64,000 bases of DNA, taken from Haberlea rhodopensis (lineage: Eukaryota > Streptophyta > Magnoliopsida > Lamiales > Gesneriaceae). Location: the NCBI GenBank assembly GCA_907163345.1, contig CAJQUN010000007.1, positions 2,239,206 through 2,303,205 of the forward strand. The letters are read 5' to 3'. Position numbers and translations under genes: made by a program. Positions 46,352 to 57,845 of the stretch are shown one piece after another. The stretch's first letter is position 1. The number at the start of each line of letters is the position of its first letter. The notes below the pieces were generated by a model, which saw only the letters and a program-made list of their open reading frames with translations, ran no database searches and was not told the DNA's origin.

Positions 46352-47323
46352 TGATAAGTGTCATTTTTACATTTATCTTGCTATAAATTTCTAATGGTTT
46401 TCGTATTAATTCCTGGACAATTCTACGCTTTTTGGTATATATTTGTATGTTTCAGGAATAAATTGATATGCATAAAAGTGAGGGAAATGAGCTAAAAATG
46501 ACGAACAAAGACCAAATCGAGCGAATACATCGAAGGAAGGACAAAAATCACACTTATGAAGAATTTCATGCATCGATCGATCACGAAGAATGGGGGGATC
46601 GATCGCGTGCCAGCAGAAAGTTGAAGAAACAAAGTTTACAATTCAGCTATCTATCGTCCCATTTTGGCAATCGGTCGCCAAGCGGGCATAAAGAAGCCGT
46701 GATCGATCAAGAGGAAGCGGCGATCGATCGCTCGGATGAATTTTCTGAAAAATAAATTCATTTTAGAGCTTGTGTCCAACAAGGAAGCTTCATATTTTCC
46801 CTCTTATATAAATAATGGACAAAAACAAAATTTTGGACCATATTTCACCCTAAGAATAACCTCCATTCATCCATCCACCTTCACCAACATCCACCTCCAT
46901 CCATCAAACATCCTAGGATTTTGGAACATCTTCAACTAGAAGATTCAAGAGGCGATTCAAAGGAAGCGAGAGAGGAAGCAAGGATCTACGAACGAAGTCG
47001 ACATCATGAGTTTTTCTTTGTCTTTAATTATTAGTTTTGACTTGTTTTGATTGATTATGTTGAAATAAAATTATTTATCAAGACTAGGGGATCCATTGGT
47101 TTGATCCTATGACTTTTCTATTAAACTTGATTGAATTCATTTATCCTATATATATGTTATGATTTTAATGATTTTGATGGATTGATCACATTTTAATGAT
47201 GTTAGTATCATAATTGAGTCGAGAGATGATTTTATGATACAAAATTAATAACTCATACCATGGATTTCAGACTGAGATTGAGAGATGAAGTCAAATACAT
47301 GTGTGATAGCTATAGATATCTAG
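46352..47323 (+). repeat. Left LTR of element F, 3' truncated
   Basis: 972 bp parallel to 49824-50800. TATA-like CTTATATAAATAATGG at about 46801. Similarity stops at GATATCTAG. Confidence 0.85.
46572..46731. repeat. GATCGATC array (element F, left LTR)
   Basis: Four exact GATCGATC words plus TATCTATCG and AATCGGTCG variants in 160 bp. Here the array lies before the TATA-like box, unlike in A and B. Confidence 0.82.
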
Positions 47324-47359
47324 TAATCGAAAGCTAGTAGTTTTCACAGAGTTTTATAC

Positions 47360-48313
47360 AATTTGGCAACCACTTTCCGGTATCATAACTTTTCGAATTA
47401 TACTATTCTTCAATTTTTGTATAATGGATTGGATGCAGAGACACAAGGATGGGTATTTAATGTAGCTTTGGCAACTAGAAGTCCCCTGTTTGATATAGAT
47501 GAAGACGGTGTGTTGAACCTATTCAATGATATGGCGGACTTCGACAACCATTGGCATTGGGATCCTTCGTTGCAAGCTTGGAGCCACCAATTACCGGCCA
47601 GAGCCTCACTACCCTCATGATACGCCCCAACCATTTGAACATCACGAAGAGAGAAGAGATAGTTTTGCAGCCGTCACAACTCAGTTAGAGGATACCTTAA
47701 TAAGATTCGTGGAATCAACTGAGAGTAGTTTGGAGAGCCAAACCAACTCTATGCATCACCTGGAGCAGCAAATAGCGGTCCTTATGGGAACAATTTCAAC
47801 GAGATGCCAAAGGAGGAGACGAGAGCTACAAATCAAGAGGCCACGAATCAAGCATGTTTATATGATGATGATTATTCCACAAACCAAGTTTGGGGGAATG
47901 ATCCCACTCACAAGGAAGAGTTAAGGGAACTTGAGCCTCCGCAAGTGATTGAGCCTACTTTAGAGACGTTATCCGAGGAATTCCCATGGGAAGATGAGCA
48001 AAGTGTGATGTTGGAGACTGGGGAATTTTTTGATGAGATTGATGAGCAGACATCGATGGAGACATGTTTTATGCCATATGTGGATCCGTATTTCCCATCG
48101 ATGCAAGCTCCATCACATTACACCCTCCATGAGATGAAGCCAAGACAAGAATTCTTCTCCCATGCCTATCAATTCATGAAGAAAGTTGTTGGAGCAATAA
48201 GCTTACCCTGTATAAATCTAGCCAAGCTTGAGGGCATACCGAATCAAGACCCAATTGTGGTATCATATGATACTTACTATGGGCGTCAACCGCTCTTTGA
48301 TGGTTGCTTCTAA
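47360..48313 (+). pseudogene. Athila-like gag-region remnant of element F
   Basis: Three overlapping frames. 47363-47620 has YTILQFLYNGLDAETQGW and LFNDMADFDNHWHWD, the gag C-terminal part before the linker. 47526-47924 has EPHYPHDTPQPFEHHEE and HHLEQQIAVLMG. 47804-48313 is 169 codons, acidic (EELRELEPPQVIEPTLETL, MKKVVGAISLPCINLAKLEG), which I do not recognise. Frameshifts link the three. It may be a decayed gag plus an element-specific extension. Confidence 0.65.
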
Positions 48314-49823
48314 TTGTCAAGCCGACGACTAGAAATCAACGCTTCTTGGGAGGTAACCCAATCACTATCCTTCATGTTTTAGTCTATTTTTATTTTTAGT
48401 ATTTGCATTTTAGTTTTATTACCTCTCAAGTTGACTATTATACGATGTGCATTCTTCTATTGCTAGGTACTCAGTTGGAGTGATAAATCCCTACAGCAGC
48501 GGAGCTTTCAAAAGACAACTTCCTCGGTCCTCATGCAAGTGTCTTGATAAGGGGAGTTTATTTTTTCCCTTTTGATTCTTTTAAACATTGAGGAAAATGT
48601 TTGATTTAAGTTTTGTGGAGTGGCTTGCATGTTTTACTTGCTTAATCTGCATGTTGTGTGCTTAATTGACACTTGAATCGTCCGATATTTTTTAGTGAGT
48701 TCAAACTTGAGAAAAGAATGAATTACAGTAGTGACTATTCAATGAGGATTTTGATCTCACTATGCATATGTACTGGAATTTTGATGATTGTTGGACTTGT
48801 GCATGAATATACTGTTTTGAGTTAGCATGACAAGAATGAGGAATATATTGAGCACATTGAGTCATGATCTTGTGGATTACACGTTGAATAGTGGTAATTA
48901 TTGTGAACTCGATGATTTATCTTGAGCATCTTTGAGTTATCATAGAACCTATTTGATGATGACACTTTGAGGCGAAATTTTATAGTTACAAACTTGACTT
49001 GGAAATGATCTAGGTGATCTTTGACACGTTTGAGCCTTTCAAGCTCACCATGATATATATTAATCCTTAGTGTCCCATTTTGAGCTTTATTGAAAAAGAA
49101 TGGCTTATGCATTGCATATAGTTAGACCACATTCGACACTTTTGTTTTAACTCATTATTCCTACCTTACGAGCCTAAATGGAAAACAAATTATCCTTACC
49201 CTAAGGGGGTATAATGAATCTCATTCGATGCACGTGAATTGTTATATCATGATGAGCTTATTGTTGAATGAGAAAAAGGGAAAAAGAAAAGATGTAAAGA
49301 AAGAGCCTTGAGAAAAAGTATATAAATAAGACCCAAAGTGATCAAGGGTAGAAAAAAGAAGAGAAACTCAAGAACCATGCGAAAAAATTAACTTTATATG
49401 ATTATTCTCTCTTCTTTGCCCATATCCTATCTTTTCTCTGTAACCGACACCAAAGACCTAACATTATAAGCTTAAAAAGACATTTTGATCCAAGTTTAGG
49501 GAGTGCCTACATTAGTAGAGAAGTTGTTTAAAAATAGTCTTATGGGATGCTTAACGATAATCTTGACTTTGATTTGATTAGCATGATTTGATCATGAAAA
49601 TGTGCATGAAACTTGAGATTGACAATAACAAACACACGTTCCGAGTTTCAGATGTGTTGCTTGATTTAGGAGAAAACATGTCTTGTCAACTTTTGTATGT
49701 GTGTATGAGATTTCTGAGAATAATGCAAATCATGAAATAATTCATTTCAAGCATCGAGAATGAACTCTACCTTGTGATTTAAGTACATAATCGAGAACGA
49801 TCAAGTGATAAGTTTGGGGAAGT
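48314..49823 (+). other. Non-coding 3' interior of element F
   Basis: Directly after the gag-like stop lies a GTCAAGCCGACGACTAGAAA ... CGCTTCTTGGGAGGTAACCC segment (48318-48360). It is a conserved signature after the coding part of Athila-like elements. The rest is AT-rich without genes and ends in the polypurine tract AAGTTTGGGGAAGT (about 49810-49823). Confidence 0.7.
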
Positions 49824-50046
49824 TGATAAGTGTCATTTTTACACTTATCTTTCTATAAATTTCTAATGATTTTTGTATTAATTGCTGGACGATTCTACGC
49901 TTTTTGGTCTATATTTGTATGTTTCAGGAATAAAGGTTGATATGCATAAAAGTGGGGAAAATGAGCTAAAAATGACGAAAAAGACCAAACCGAACGAACA
50001 CGTCGAAGAAATGACAAAAATCACTCTTATAAAGAATTTCATGCAA

Positions 50047-50204
50047 CGATCGATCGCGAAGAATGAGGGGATCAATCTCGTGCCAGCAGAAAGTTGAAGA
50101 AACAAAGTTTACATTTCAGCGATCGATCGCCCAATTTTGGCGATCTATCGCCAAGCGAGCAGAAAGAAATCGAGAACGATCGCGAGGAAATGGCGATCGA
50201 TCGC
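50047..50204. repeat. GATCGATC array (element F, right LTR)
   Basis: Three exact GATCGATC words plus variants (GATCAATC, GATCTATC), aligned with the left-LTR array. Confidence 0.8.
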
Positions 50205-50880
50205 CCTGAAGAATTTTCTAAAAAATAAATTTCTTTTAGAGTTTGTGTCCAACAAGGAAGCTTCATATTTCTCTCTTCTATAAATAGTGGACGAAAATCA
50301 GCCTTTTGGACCATATATTTCAACCTAAGAATAGCCTCCATTCACCCACCACCTTCACCAACATCCACCTCCATCCATCAAACATCCTAGGATTTTGGAA
50401 CATCTTCAACAAGAAGATTCAACAGGCGATTGAGAAGGAAGCGAGAGAGGAAGAAAGGATTTACGAACGAAGTCGACATCAGAAGTTTTTCTTTGTCTTT
50501 AATTATTAGTTTTGATTTGTTTTGATTGATTATGTTGAACTATAATTGTTTATCAAGACTAGGGGATCCATTGGTTTGATCCTATGACTTTTCTATTAAA
50601 CTTGATTGAATTCCTTTATCCTATGTATATGTGTTATGGTTTTAATGCTTTTGAGGGATCTATCACCTTTGACGATGTTAATATCGTAATTGAGATCGAG
50701 AGATGTTTTTATGATACAAAATTAATAATTCATACCATGGATTTCAGACTGAGATCGATAGATGAAGTCAAATACATGTGTGATAGCTATAGATATCTAG
50801 ACTTACTGCAATTTGATATTAGATTTAATATAGCTCGAGAGAGTGTATTAGATATTTCCTGAAAACTCATCACCTTAGAG

Positions 50881-51020
50881 TGTTGGGGTTCAACAATTGT
50901 CTCTGCTTTGTGATCGGCCGAACACGTGGCGCTTGTGCCAGTGTATGGTTGAAAAGATTGATGTTGCGCCATTACCCTTAACTATAGTTATTGGTAAAGC
51001 GGTAAGCGCTAGATCCTACA
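50881..51020 (+). repeat. TRIM 5' LTR (140 bp)
   Basis: TGTTGGGGTTCAAC to GATCCTACA. It includes a G-box-like ACACGTGGC core and, at 50985-51000, TAGTTATTGGTAAAGC, which resembles a tRNA A-box region. Confidence 0.95.
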
Positions 51021-51022
51021 AT

Positions 51023-51039
51023 TGGTATCAGAGCCAAGG
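51023..51039 (+). other. TRIM primer binding site (initiator tRNA-Met)
   Basis: TGGTATCAGAGCCAAGG, two bases after the LTR; the first 14 nt match initiator tRNA-Met. Confidence 0.92.
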
Positions 51040-51045
51040 TCGCGT

Positions 51046-51056
51046 GTTCGATTCCC
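51046..51056 (+). promoter_or_regulatory. Candidate pol III B box in the TRIM interior
   Basis: GTTCGATTCCC fits the tRNA B-box pattern GGTTCGANTCC, apart from T for the first G. It lies about 60 nt after the A-box-like stretch in the 5' LTR. Function is inferred only from resemblance. Confidence 0.4.
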
Positions 51057-51092
51057 ATGAGTTGCAGAGAGTGCAATTATTGGGGGAGGGAT

Positions 51093-51232
51093 TGTTGGAG
51101 TTCAACATTTGTCTCTTTTTTGTGATCGGTCGAACACGTGGCGCTTGTGCCAGTGTATGGTTGAAAAGATTGATGTTGCGCCATTACCCTTAACTATAGT
51201 TATTGGTAAAGCGGTAAGCGCTAGATCCTACA
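51093..51232 (+). repeat. TRIM 3' LTR (140 bp)
   Basis: TGTTGGAGTTCAAC to GATCCTACA, followed at once by TAGAG. Confidence 0.95.
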
Positions 51233-51429
51233 TAGAGATATATGGATATTCAATTGAGGGTGGGATTACATTGGTGAACCAACATCTTGATAATCTTCTC
51301 TTGTGGATTTTTCTTGTCATCTTTGGTTTGCTTGGTTGAATTAGTAGTTTAATTTAATTAATTAGTATTTTATTTAAGTCATTATCGTATGTTAAATATA
51401 GTTTAAACGTTGTACTTGGTACTTGCTTG

Positions 51430-53292
51430 TTAGTTCATGTGGGTTCGACATTCCGTATTCTTTCCAAATCTGAGAATACCTCTCCAAGGAGAAACACGAA
51501 GAAATACCTTTTCACCAATTTGATAATCCATTTCTCGTCTATGTTGATCAGCATAACTCTTTTGTCTATCTTGCGCTGCTTTCAATCGATCTTTCACGAT
51601 TGTTATCTTTTCAACTGTCTCTTGAATGAGATCTGGACCTTCTACTATTCGCATTCCTTCTTCATCCCAGCATACTGGACTTCTGCACTTTCTACCATAT
51701 AAGGCTTCATATGGTGCCATACCAATACTGCTATGATACTGATTATTGTATGCAAATTCCATCAAAGCAATATATTCATCCCATGAACCTCTAAAATCAA
51801 GAACACATGATCTAAGCATCTCTTCTAAAGTCTGAATCGTTCTTTCTGATTGTCCATCTGTTTGTGGATGAAATGATGTACTAAAATGTAATTTCGTACC
51901 CAAAGCTTCTTGTAAACATCCCCAAAATCTTGATGTAAAACGAGGATCTCTATCTGATACAATAGATAAAGGCACACCATGTAATCTAACAATTTCATTT
52001 ACATACATTCTTGCTAAACTTTCAAGTGTCGATCCCCATCGAAATGGTAAGAAATGAGCTGATTTTGTCAATCGATCAACAATCACCCAAACTGCATCAT
52101 TCTTTCTCGGTGTTACAGGTAAACCATAAACAAAATCCATTGTTATACGCTCCCACTTCCAAACTGGAATAGGTAATGGATGTAATTTACCCACCGGTGC
52201 TTGATGTTCGGCTTTAACCTGTTGGCAAGTCCAACATTTCGATACATACTCGGCCACATCCTTCTTCATTCTAGGCCACCAATAATGGGTTTTCAGCGTT
52301 TGATACATCTTTATACTACCAGGGTGCATAGCATAAGGTGCAATGCGTGCTTCCTCCATTATTTCACGCCTTATGTCATTCACATTAGGAACACATAGTC
52401 GATTATGAATTGATAAACTACCATCATCATTGATAACAAATTCTGTACTATTTCCCTGTTTCACCTTTTCTGCAATACTGATTAGTTTATCATCACGAAA
52501 TTGAGCATTTTTAATCCTTTCAGTCATTACTGGACGGATACAAACCGAAGCACAGATAATACCAATCTCATCAACATTCAAGGCAATATTCATCTGTCTC
52601 AATTCTAGCAAATATGGCACATAATGTACTGAAAGATAAGAAACAGTACCATATGATTTTCTGCTCAACGCATCAGCAACAACATTTGCCTTTCCAGGAT
52701 GATACTCAATAGTAAAATCATAATCTTTTAATAATTCAAGCCATCTTCGTTGTCGCATATTCAACTCTTTCTGACTCAATAAATACTTTAAACTTTTATG
52801 ATCGGTAAAGATTTGAAATGTGGTACCATACAAGTAATGTCTCCATATCTTTAATGCAAAAACAACTGCAGCAAGTTCTAAATCATGTGTAGGATAAGAC
52901 ATCTCATATGGCTTAAGTTGCCGAGAAGCATAAGCAATAACTTTACCATGTTGCATCAAAACACATCCCAAACCTTGATAAGAAGCATCACTATAAATAA
53001 CAAAACCATCAGTACCTGAAGGTATTGTCAGAACTGGAGCAGTAGTGAGTCGTTCTTTCAATTCGTCAAAACTCTTTTGGCATTCATCTGTCCACTTAAA
53101 CAAAATACCTTTGTGCAACAATTTTGTCAATGGAGTTGCTATAAGAGAGAAATTTTCAACAAATCTCCTATAGTACCCGGCTAAACCAAGAAAACTACGA
53201 ACTTCTGCAACATTTTTCGGACACTCCCATTTAGTTGCTTCAATTTTTACTGGATCAACTTTAATACCATCACTACAAACAACATGTCCCAA
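51430..53292 (-). pseudogene. Element D copy 1: RT end, RNase H, integrase
   Basis: 620 codons open, after the TGA shared with copy 2. [20 protein letters not shown] ends RT. RNase H has [36 protein letters not shown] and [10 protein letters not shown]. Integrase HHCC ([29 protein letters not shown]) and core follow: [34 protein letters not shown] and [20 protein letters not shown] with the catalytic Glu. After ILRFGKN the frame runs into element F sequence, so the last residues are foreign. This part of copy 1 is free of frameshifts, unlike copy 2. Confidence 0.9.
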
Positions 53293-53310
53293 AAAGACAA
53301 TCTGATCTAA

Positions 53311-55083
53311 TCAAAATTCACATTTGCTGAGTGTTGCATACAACTGTTTCTCACGCAAAGTTTGTAGCACAATTTTCAATTGTCGTTCATGTTCCTCAGC
53401 CGATTTAGAATATATCAGAATGTCATCAATAAAGACAATCACAAAGCTATCCAGGTAAGGTCTAAACACATCATTCATCAATGCCATAAATGAAGCAGGT
53501 GCATTAGTCAAACCAAAAGGCATTACCAAAAATTCATAATGACCATACCTTGTTCTGAAAGCTGTTTTTGACACATCAGACTCAAAAATTTTCAACTGAT
53601 GATACCCTGATCTCAGATCAATCTTTGAAAAGACTGTAGCATCTTGCAACTGATCAAATAAATCATCAATTCTAGGCAATTGATATTTATTCTTAACAGT
53701 CACACGGTTCAACTGTCGATAATCAATACATAATCTCAAGGTACCATCTTTCTTTTTAACAAACAACACAGGTGCGCCCCAAGGTGAAACACTCGGTCTA
53801 ATGAATCCTTTCTCCAGTAGTTCTTGTAATTGAGTTTTCAATTCTTTTAATTCAATAGGTGCCATTCTATAAGGAGAAATAGAAATTGGCGCTGTACCCA
53901 CTGGTATTTCGATGGTAAACACAGTATCTCTATCTGGGGGTAATCCTGGTAAATCATCAAGAAATACATCGGGATATTCTCTAACCACTGGAATATCTTC
54001 AAGTTTCAAACCACATAATCTGCTATCTATAATGTGAACTAAATATGCTTCACAACCACCCTTCACCAATCTAAATGCCGTAGATGCAGATATTACACAT
54101 GTAGGCAATATTTTTCTTTTTCCTTGAAATACTATCTGGGACTGATCAGGAAGTTGCAGTACTATTTCTTTGGTAAAACAATCCAACTTAGCATGATATT
54201 CAGTTAACCAATCCATACCCAGAATCACATCAAAATCCTTTAACGGCATAACCAGTAAAGTAGCATGCATTTCAGTATTCCCAATGAACATTTTACAATT
54301 CTGATACATTGTATTTATAACAATCATGCTCCCTATTGGGGTTTGAACAAATAAATCATAACCCAATGATACTGGTGTTTCATGCAAATGCATCATGAAT
54401 ATTTGTGATATGAATGAATGTGTTGCACCAGGATCAAATAAAACATAAGCTGTTAAACCAGAAATTGATAAATTACCGGTAATCACTGCTGGTGCTGCAT
54501 TTGCTTCTTCCTGTGTCATAGCAAAAACGCGGGCCTGATTATTGGCTTTACTCTCCTCTGTACTGGTCCCTCTGCCCATACCAAATCGTCCTCGATCTTT
54601 GCCTTTGTTAGGTGTAAAACCACTTGACCTAGTTTGCTGAACTATAGGTTCTTCACGTGGCTTTGAACAATTCCTTGCTATATGTCCAGGTTCTCCACAT
54701 CGAAAACATGTTCCTGTAAACATTCTACACTGTCCATAATGATTTCGACCACAATGTACACAAGTCATAACTGATGGTGTAGAACCAAAACTTTTAGCAG
54801 CAGATGTTGCACCACTGGAACTGACAACTTTAGAACTACTAGGAAAACTTTTCTGGGTAGGTACATTAAATCCCTTCTTCCTTCCAAATCCACCAACTTC
54901 CTCACTTTGTCTCTTTTTATTTAATTGGAAAGCTTTTGATTCAGCTTCCAACTTTTCAGCACGTACTACTGCAGCTTGCAACTTGCTAAAAGATTCCATG
55001 TCTGTAGGTGTGAGGCGATCACGAATAGTAAATCGAAGTCCTGCCTCAAATCTGCTACACTTCTTCTTTTCTGTGGCTATCAT
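53311..55083 (-). pseudogene. Element D copy 1: gag C-half, protease, RT
   Basis: 590 codons. The frame is open from within gag ([16 protein letters not shown]). Zinc-binding motifs [12 protein letters not shown] and [14 protein letters not shown] follow. Protease shows [13 protein letters not shown] (D-P-G variant) and [21 protein letters not shown] shows [38 protein letters not shown] and FIDDILIYS. It ends KCEF then TGA (53311-53313), where related elements have a Trp codon. Confidence 0.9.
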
Positions 55084-55170
55084 ATGTGGAGCATAGTGAG
55101 ATAACTGGTTAAAGAGTACCTCATATTCCGCTATTGATCGATTCCACTGTTTCAGATCAAGAAATTCTAT

Positions 55171-55656
55171 CTATTTCTGATCCTTATAAACTTCAGGTAG
55201 GTAAGCATCATTAAAGTGCAACAGAAAATCATCCCATGTCAAAACAGATGGCTGATCAGTACTATGTGGAATAGTCTCCCACCAATCATAAGCATTCCCC
55301 TGAAGAAGTGACACGGTGTAATCAAATTTCTCCTCAGGTGTACATTTCATCAAGTTCAGAATTCTTTCTGTTCGCTTTAACCAAGTCTCTGCTTCAGATG
55401 GATCAGTAGTACCCATAAAGTCAACAGCTCCCATTTTTCTTAATTTATCATACCTCCTTTCACATGGTTCCGGAGGATAAACAGGTGGAAACTGTCGATA
55501 TGCCTCAGCAGGTATTCTTTGTGCATGAGGTGGCAATGAAAATGATGAATGTGACTCAGGCTCGGCTGATCCTTCCCCTCCATGAATACTTTGCTCATCA
55601 TTAAACCTATATGACATAAATGATGACTTATGCAACCATTTACCAGATAATGACAA
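55171..55656 (-). pseudogene. Element D copy 1: gag N-terminal part
   Basis: [20 protein letters not shown] start (55656), then PRRYDKL-like and [20 protein letters not shown] gag blocks. It ends at a TAG (about 55171), where copy 2 has a Glu codon in EIEFLDLK. Downstream gag is otherwise the same in both copies. Confidence 0.88.
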
Positions 55657-55690
55657 TGCACATGTGACAGTCTACAGAACCTCTAACCTT

Positions 55691-55703
55691 CCCTCTGATA
55701 CCA
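55691..55703 (-). other. Primer binding site of D copy 1
   Basis: Minus strand TGGTATCAGAGGG. Seven bases (GTTGATT) separate it from the LTR end TGTCACA, more than usual. Confidence 0.8.
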
Positions 55704-55710
55704 AATCAAC

Positions 55711-57770
55711 TGTGACACCCCTTACACATATAACACATACACATGAGGCATATAACATAATATTTAATGACAGCGGAACTTACAATCTCATAACATCATG
55801 CAATCAAGACATTTATCATAATATAATTTACAAGGCAGTATGCCACAAAATGACCAAGGTTGTACCCCTCACAACCCAACCAAAGACCTATACAGTATAT
55901 GCAAATGATGAGCTGAGGAAGAAGGACTAGAGTCAGCCAGCCGACCTTGGATCCATGACTTCCAACTACGTAGAAACACCTTGTAGAGTCAACTTTTATT
56001 TACAGCAACTGAAAAACAACATTTTCATTTGGGTGAGTTGCATTCTCAATGAGCATATTCAAATAACATAGTATTTAAAATCACATAAGCATATAATTCA
56101 TATCTACATAAGCACATGAATATACTCACATGATTCTTCATCATAAGCTTTACATCAGTTCACATGTTTCATATAGAATGAAATGATGCACATGTATGTC
56201 TGTATTGTTATTCTGTTATGACCCAACCAATACCAAGAACAATCCGTGATCACGATATGTCCGGCACTCTGTAGATCCCCTTTTGAGTTCTCAATTAACT
56301 CGGGATCGATATTCTTTGATTCTGTAATTCTGACCGTACTTAGAATGAAATAACACATGGTTCAAGGTCATTAGCGGCCATAACAGAGTTCTTTAATCTC
56401 TTATTAATGCACATGTCATAATCATATGCATAACATCAAAATAATAAGGTAAATAACATCATATAGAACGTATAACATCACATCTCAACATGTAAATTTC
56501 AGAACTCAATTTAGTTCTTGCACATCATATTGCATTCATTGCAATTCATTCAACAATTCAGGATACTTATATCACACAAATCACATACTTATATAAAGTT
56601 AAATACCAAGTTATAAGGATATACTCACAAACGATACACCTATCTCGCCGGAATCACTTAATTCGCCTTATCAGTGCCCTGACCGAGATTATGACCTAGA
56701 AACGCATGTCAAATTCATTGAATATTAAATTTCTACTACCCATTTCAGTATCTCGATGTTATATATATGATATGTCAATACTAGAAACTCTTAATAATTT
56801 TAATGATTCATATGTCATTATTTTGCACATAATTTAGTAATTATAAGTTTTGGACATAATACTTCATCACACCAGGGCTATATAAATTTCTATCATCTCC
56901 CTATTACAATCGATTTAATTTCTCAACTAGGAGGACCAACTTCTAACGTGATATACTATATGAATGTATAGATTGCAAGTAATAAGTATTTTAAGTTCAA
57001 AGAAAACACTATTATCTCCTGAACATAAAACAAATCTAATAGAGTTTCCATATCATCTTTTGGTCTGTATGTATGTTCTACAAAATATTGAAGAGATGTT
57101 ATGTCAAGCTTGTAGTAACTTTAGTAAGCATCCCACGTTTTTATCATTTGATATACACACGCATACACATCTTGGTTAAGAACTTTTAATCCCTATACAT
57201 AAATCGTTTCATGCTTAACATTTTATTCAGTTTTGGTTAGATAATATCTTTACTTTGACTTTTATATTTTTAATAAAGTTATCTAGACAAATTATGTTTC
57301 TCAACATGTGGATGCTAATCTACCATACTCAATAATTGAAATACGTAAAAAGACTTACAGGAATTCAAAGCTGCTTCACAGCCTAGGAAAGTTTACCGCT
57401 TGTTCTACTGTTAAAGAAAGGTTCGACACTGATTTTGTTTTTCATAAATAGGGATAAGGAATAGAACACAGAAATGGGTCAAAACCAATGTGATAAGAAA
57501 GAGTGAATAACAAGCCCTAAACTATACATATCCATGTTGAACAAAAATTAATAATAATAATAATAATGACTCAGCATGTCACCTCCCATATTGACTAATC
57601 AAATTATTTCTCTTAAGTACATTATACCATTAACTCACGTATGCTAATGTTATAAGCTGTTATGACACGTATCTACAAGACTAGCCAATTACATTAATTG
57701 GTGTGACTGTACTAAATCAACTGAATTAGTAATGTTTATGCATGATTGTGTAAAGTTTCGGGTCATGACA
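55711..57770 (-). repeat. LTR shared by D copy 1 (as 5') and D copy 2 (as 3')
   Basis: 2060 bp, TGTGACACCCC to GGTCATGACA in plus coordinates. A primer site lies on its left and a polypurine tract on its right, so it serves both elements. It matches 62426-64000 closely over the visible length. Confidence 0.92.
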
Positions 57771-57787
57771 ATTCTTCCCCCCTTTAG
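57771..57787 (-). other. Polypurine tract of D copy 2
   Basis: Minus strand CTAAAGGGGGGAAGAAT directly before the LTR start TGTCATGACC. Confidence 0.85.
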
Positions 57788-57845
57788 AAAATTTCGGCCT
57801 CGAAATTTATACCTGTATCAGGAAATAACCACGGATACTGTGTTT

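Larger units (their letters stand above)
50881..51232 (+). mobile_element. TRIM retrotransposon, 352 bp, TSD TAGAG
   Basis: Two 140-bp LTRs (50881-51020 and 51093-51232) enclose only 72 bp. TAGAG flanks both ends (50876-50880, 51233-51237). The LTRs start TGTTGG and end GATCCTACA; they differ at five positions, all in the first 40 bp. The primer site follows two bases after LTR 1, and a purine tract ATTATTGGGGGAGGGAT precedes LTR 2. There is no coding capacity, so it must use enzymes from elsewhere. The interior is shorter than usual for TRIMs. Confidence 0.95.
46352..51450 (+). mobile_element. Element F: non-autonomous Athila-like LTR element
   Basis: Two direct copies of an LTR (TGATAAGTGTC...) at 46352-47323 and 49824-51450 flank an interior with a broken gag-like region and no pol. 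The left LTR lacks its 3' part, so the primer site is missing. The right LTR runs to TTCGACA (51450) and contains a TRIM. A polypurine tract (AAGTTTGGGGAAGT) precedes the right LTR. Flanks CAAAA (left) and TTCCG (right) do not match, so the locus is rearranged. Confidence 0.8.
49824..51450 (+). repeat. Right LTR of element F (contains the TRIM)
   Basis: TGATAAGTGTC to GGGTTCGACA; 1627 bp including the 352-bp TRIM and its duplicated target. TATA-like CTATAAATAGTGG near 50278. Contains a GATCGATC array (50047-50204). Confidence 0.85.
51457..57770 (-). mobile_element. Element D copy 1: Tekay-like chromovirus, 3' truncated
   Basis: On the minus strand: LTR (57770-55711, shared with copy 2), primer site, gag, protease, RT, RNase H and integrase. 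It is cut at about 51457, so the integrase end, chromodomain and own 3' LTR are missing. Nearly identical to copy 2. It has one private nonsense change in gag and shares the RT-region stop. Confidence 0.88.

Noticed and set aside
50881..51232. Cassandra-type element with 5S rRNA in the LTR
   Set aside because: No 5S rRNA-like sequence is recognisable in the 140-bp LTR.
52201..52398. Small plus-strand ORFs duplicated at 58917-59114 and 58236-58418
   Set aside because: Antisense shadows of D integrase; duplicated only because the elements are.
55664..55930. 88-aa ORF repeated at 62379-62645
   Set aside because: It lies across the primer site and LTR end of both D copies, antisense to the element; its duplication reflects the LTR, not a gene.
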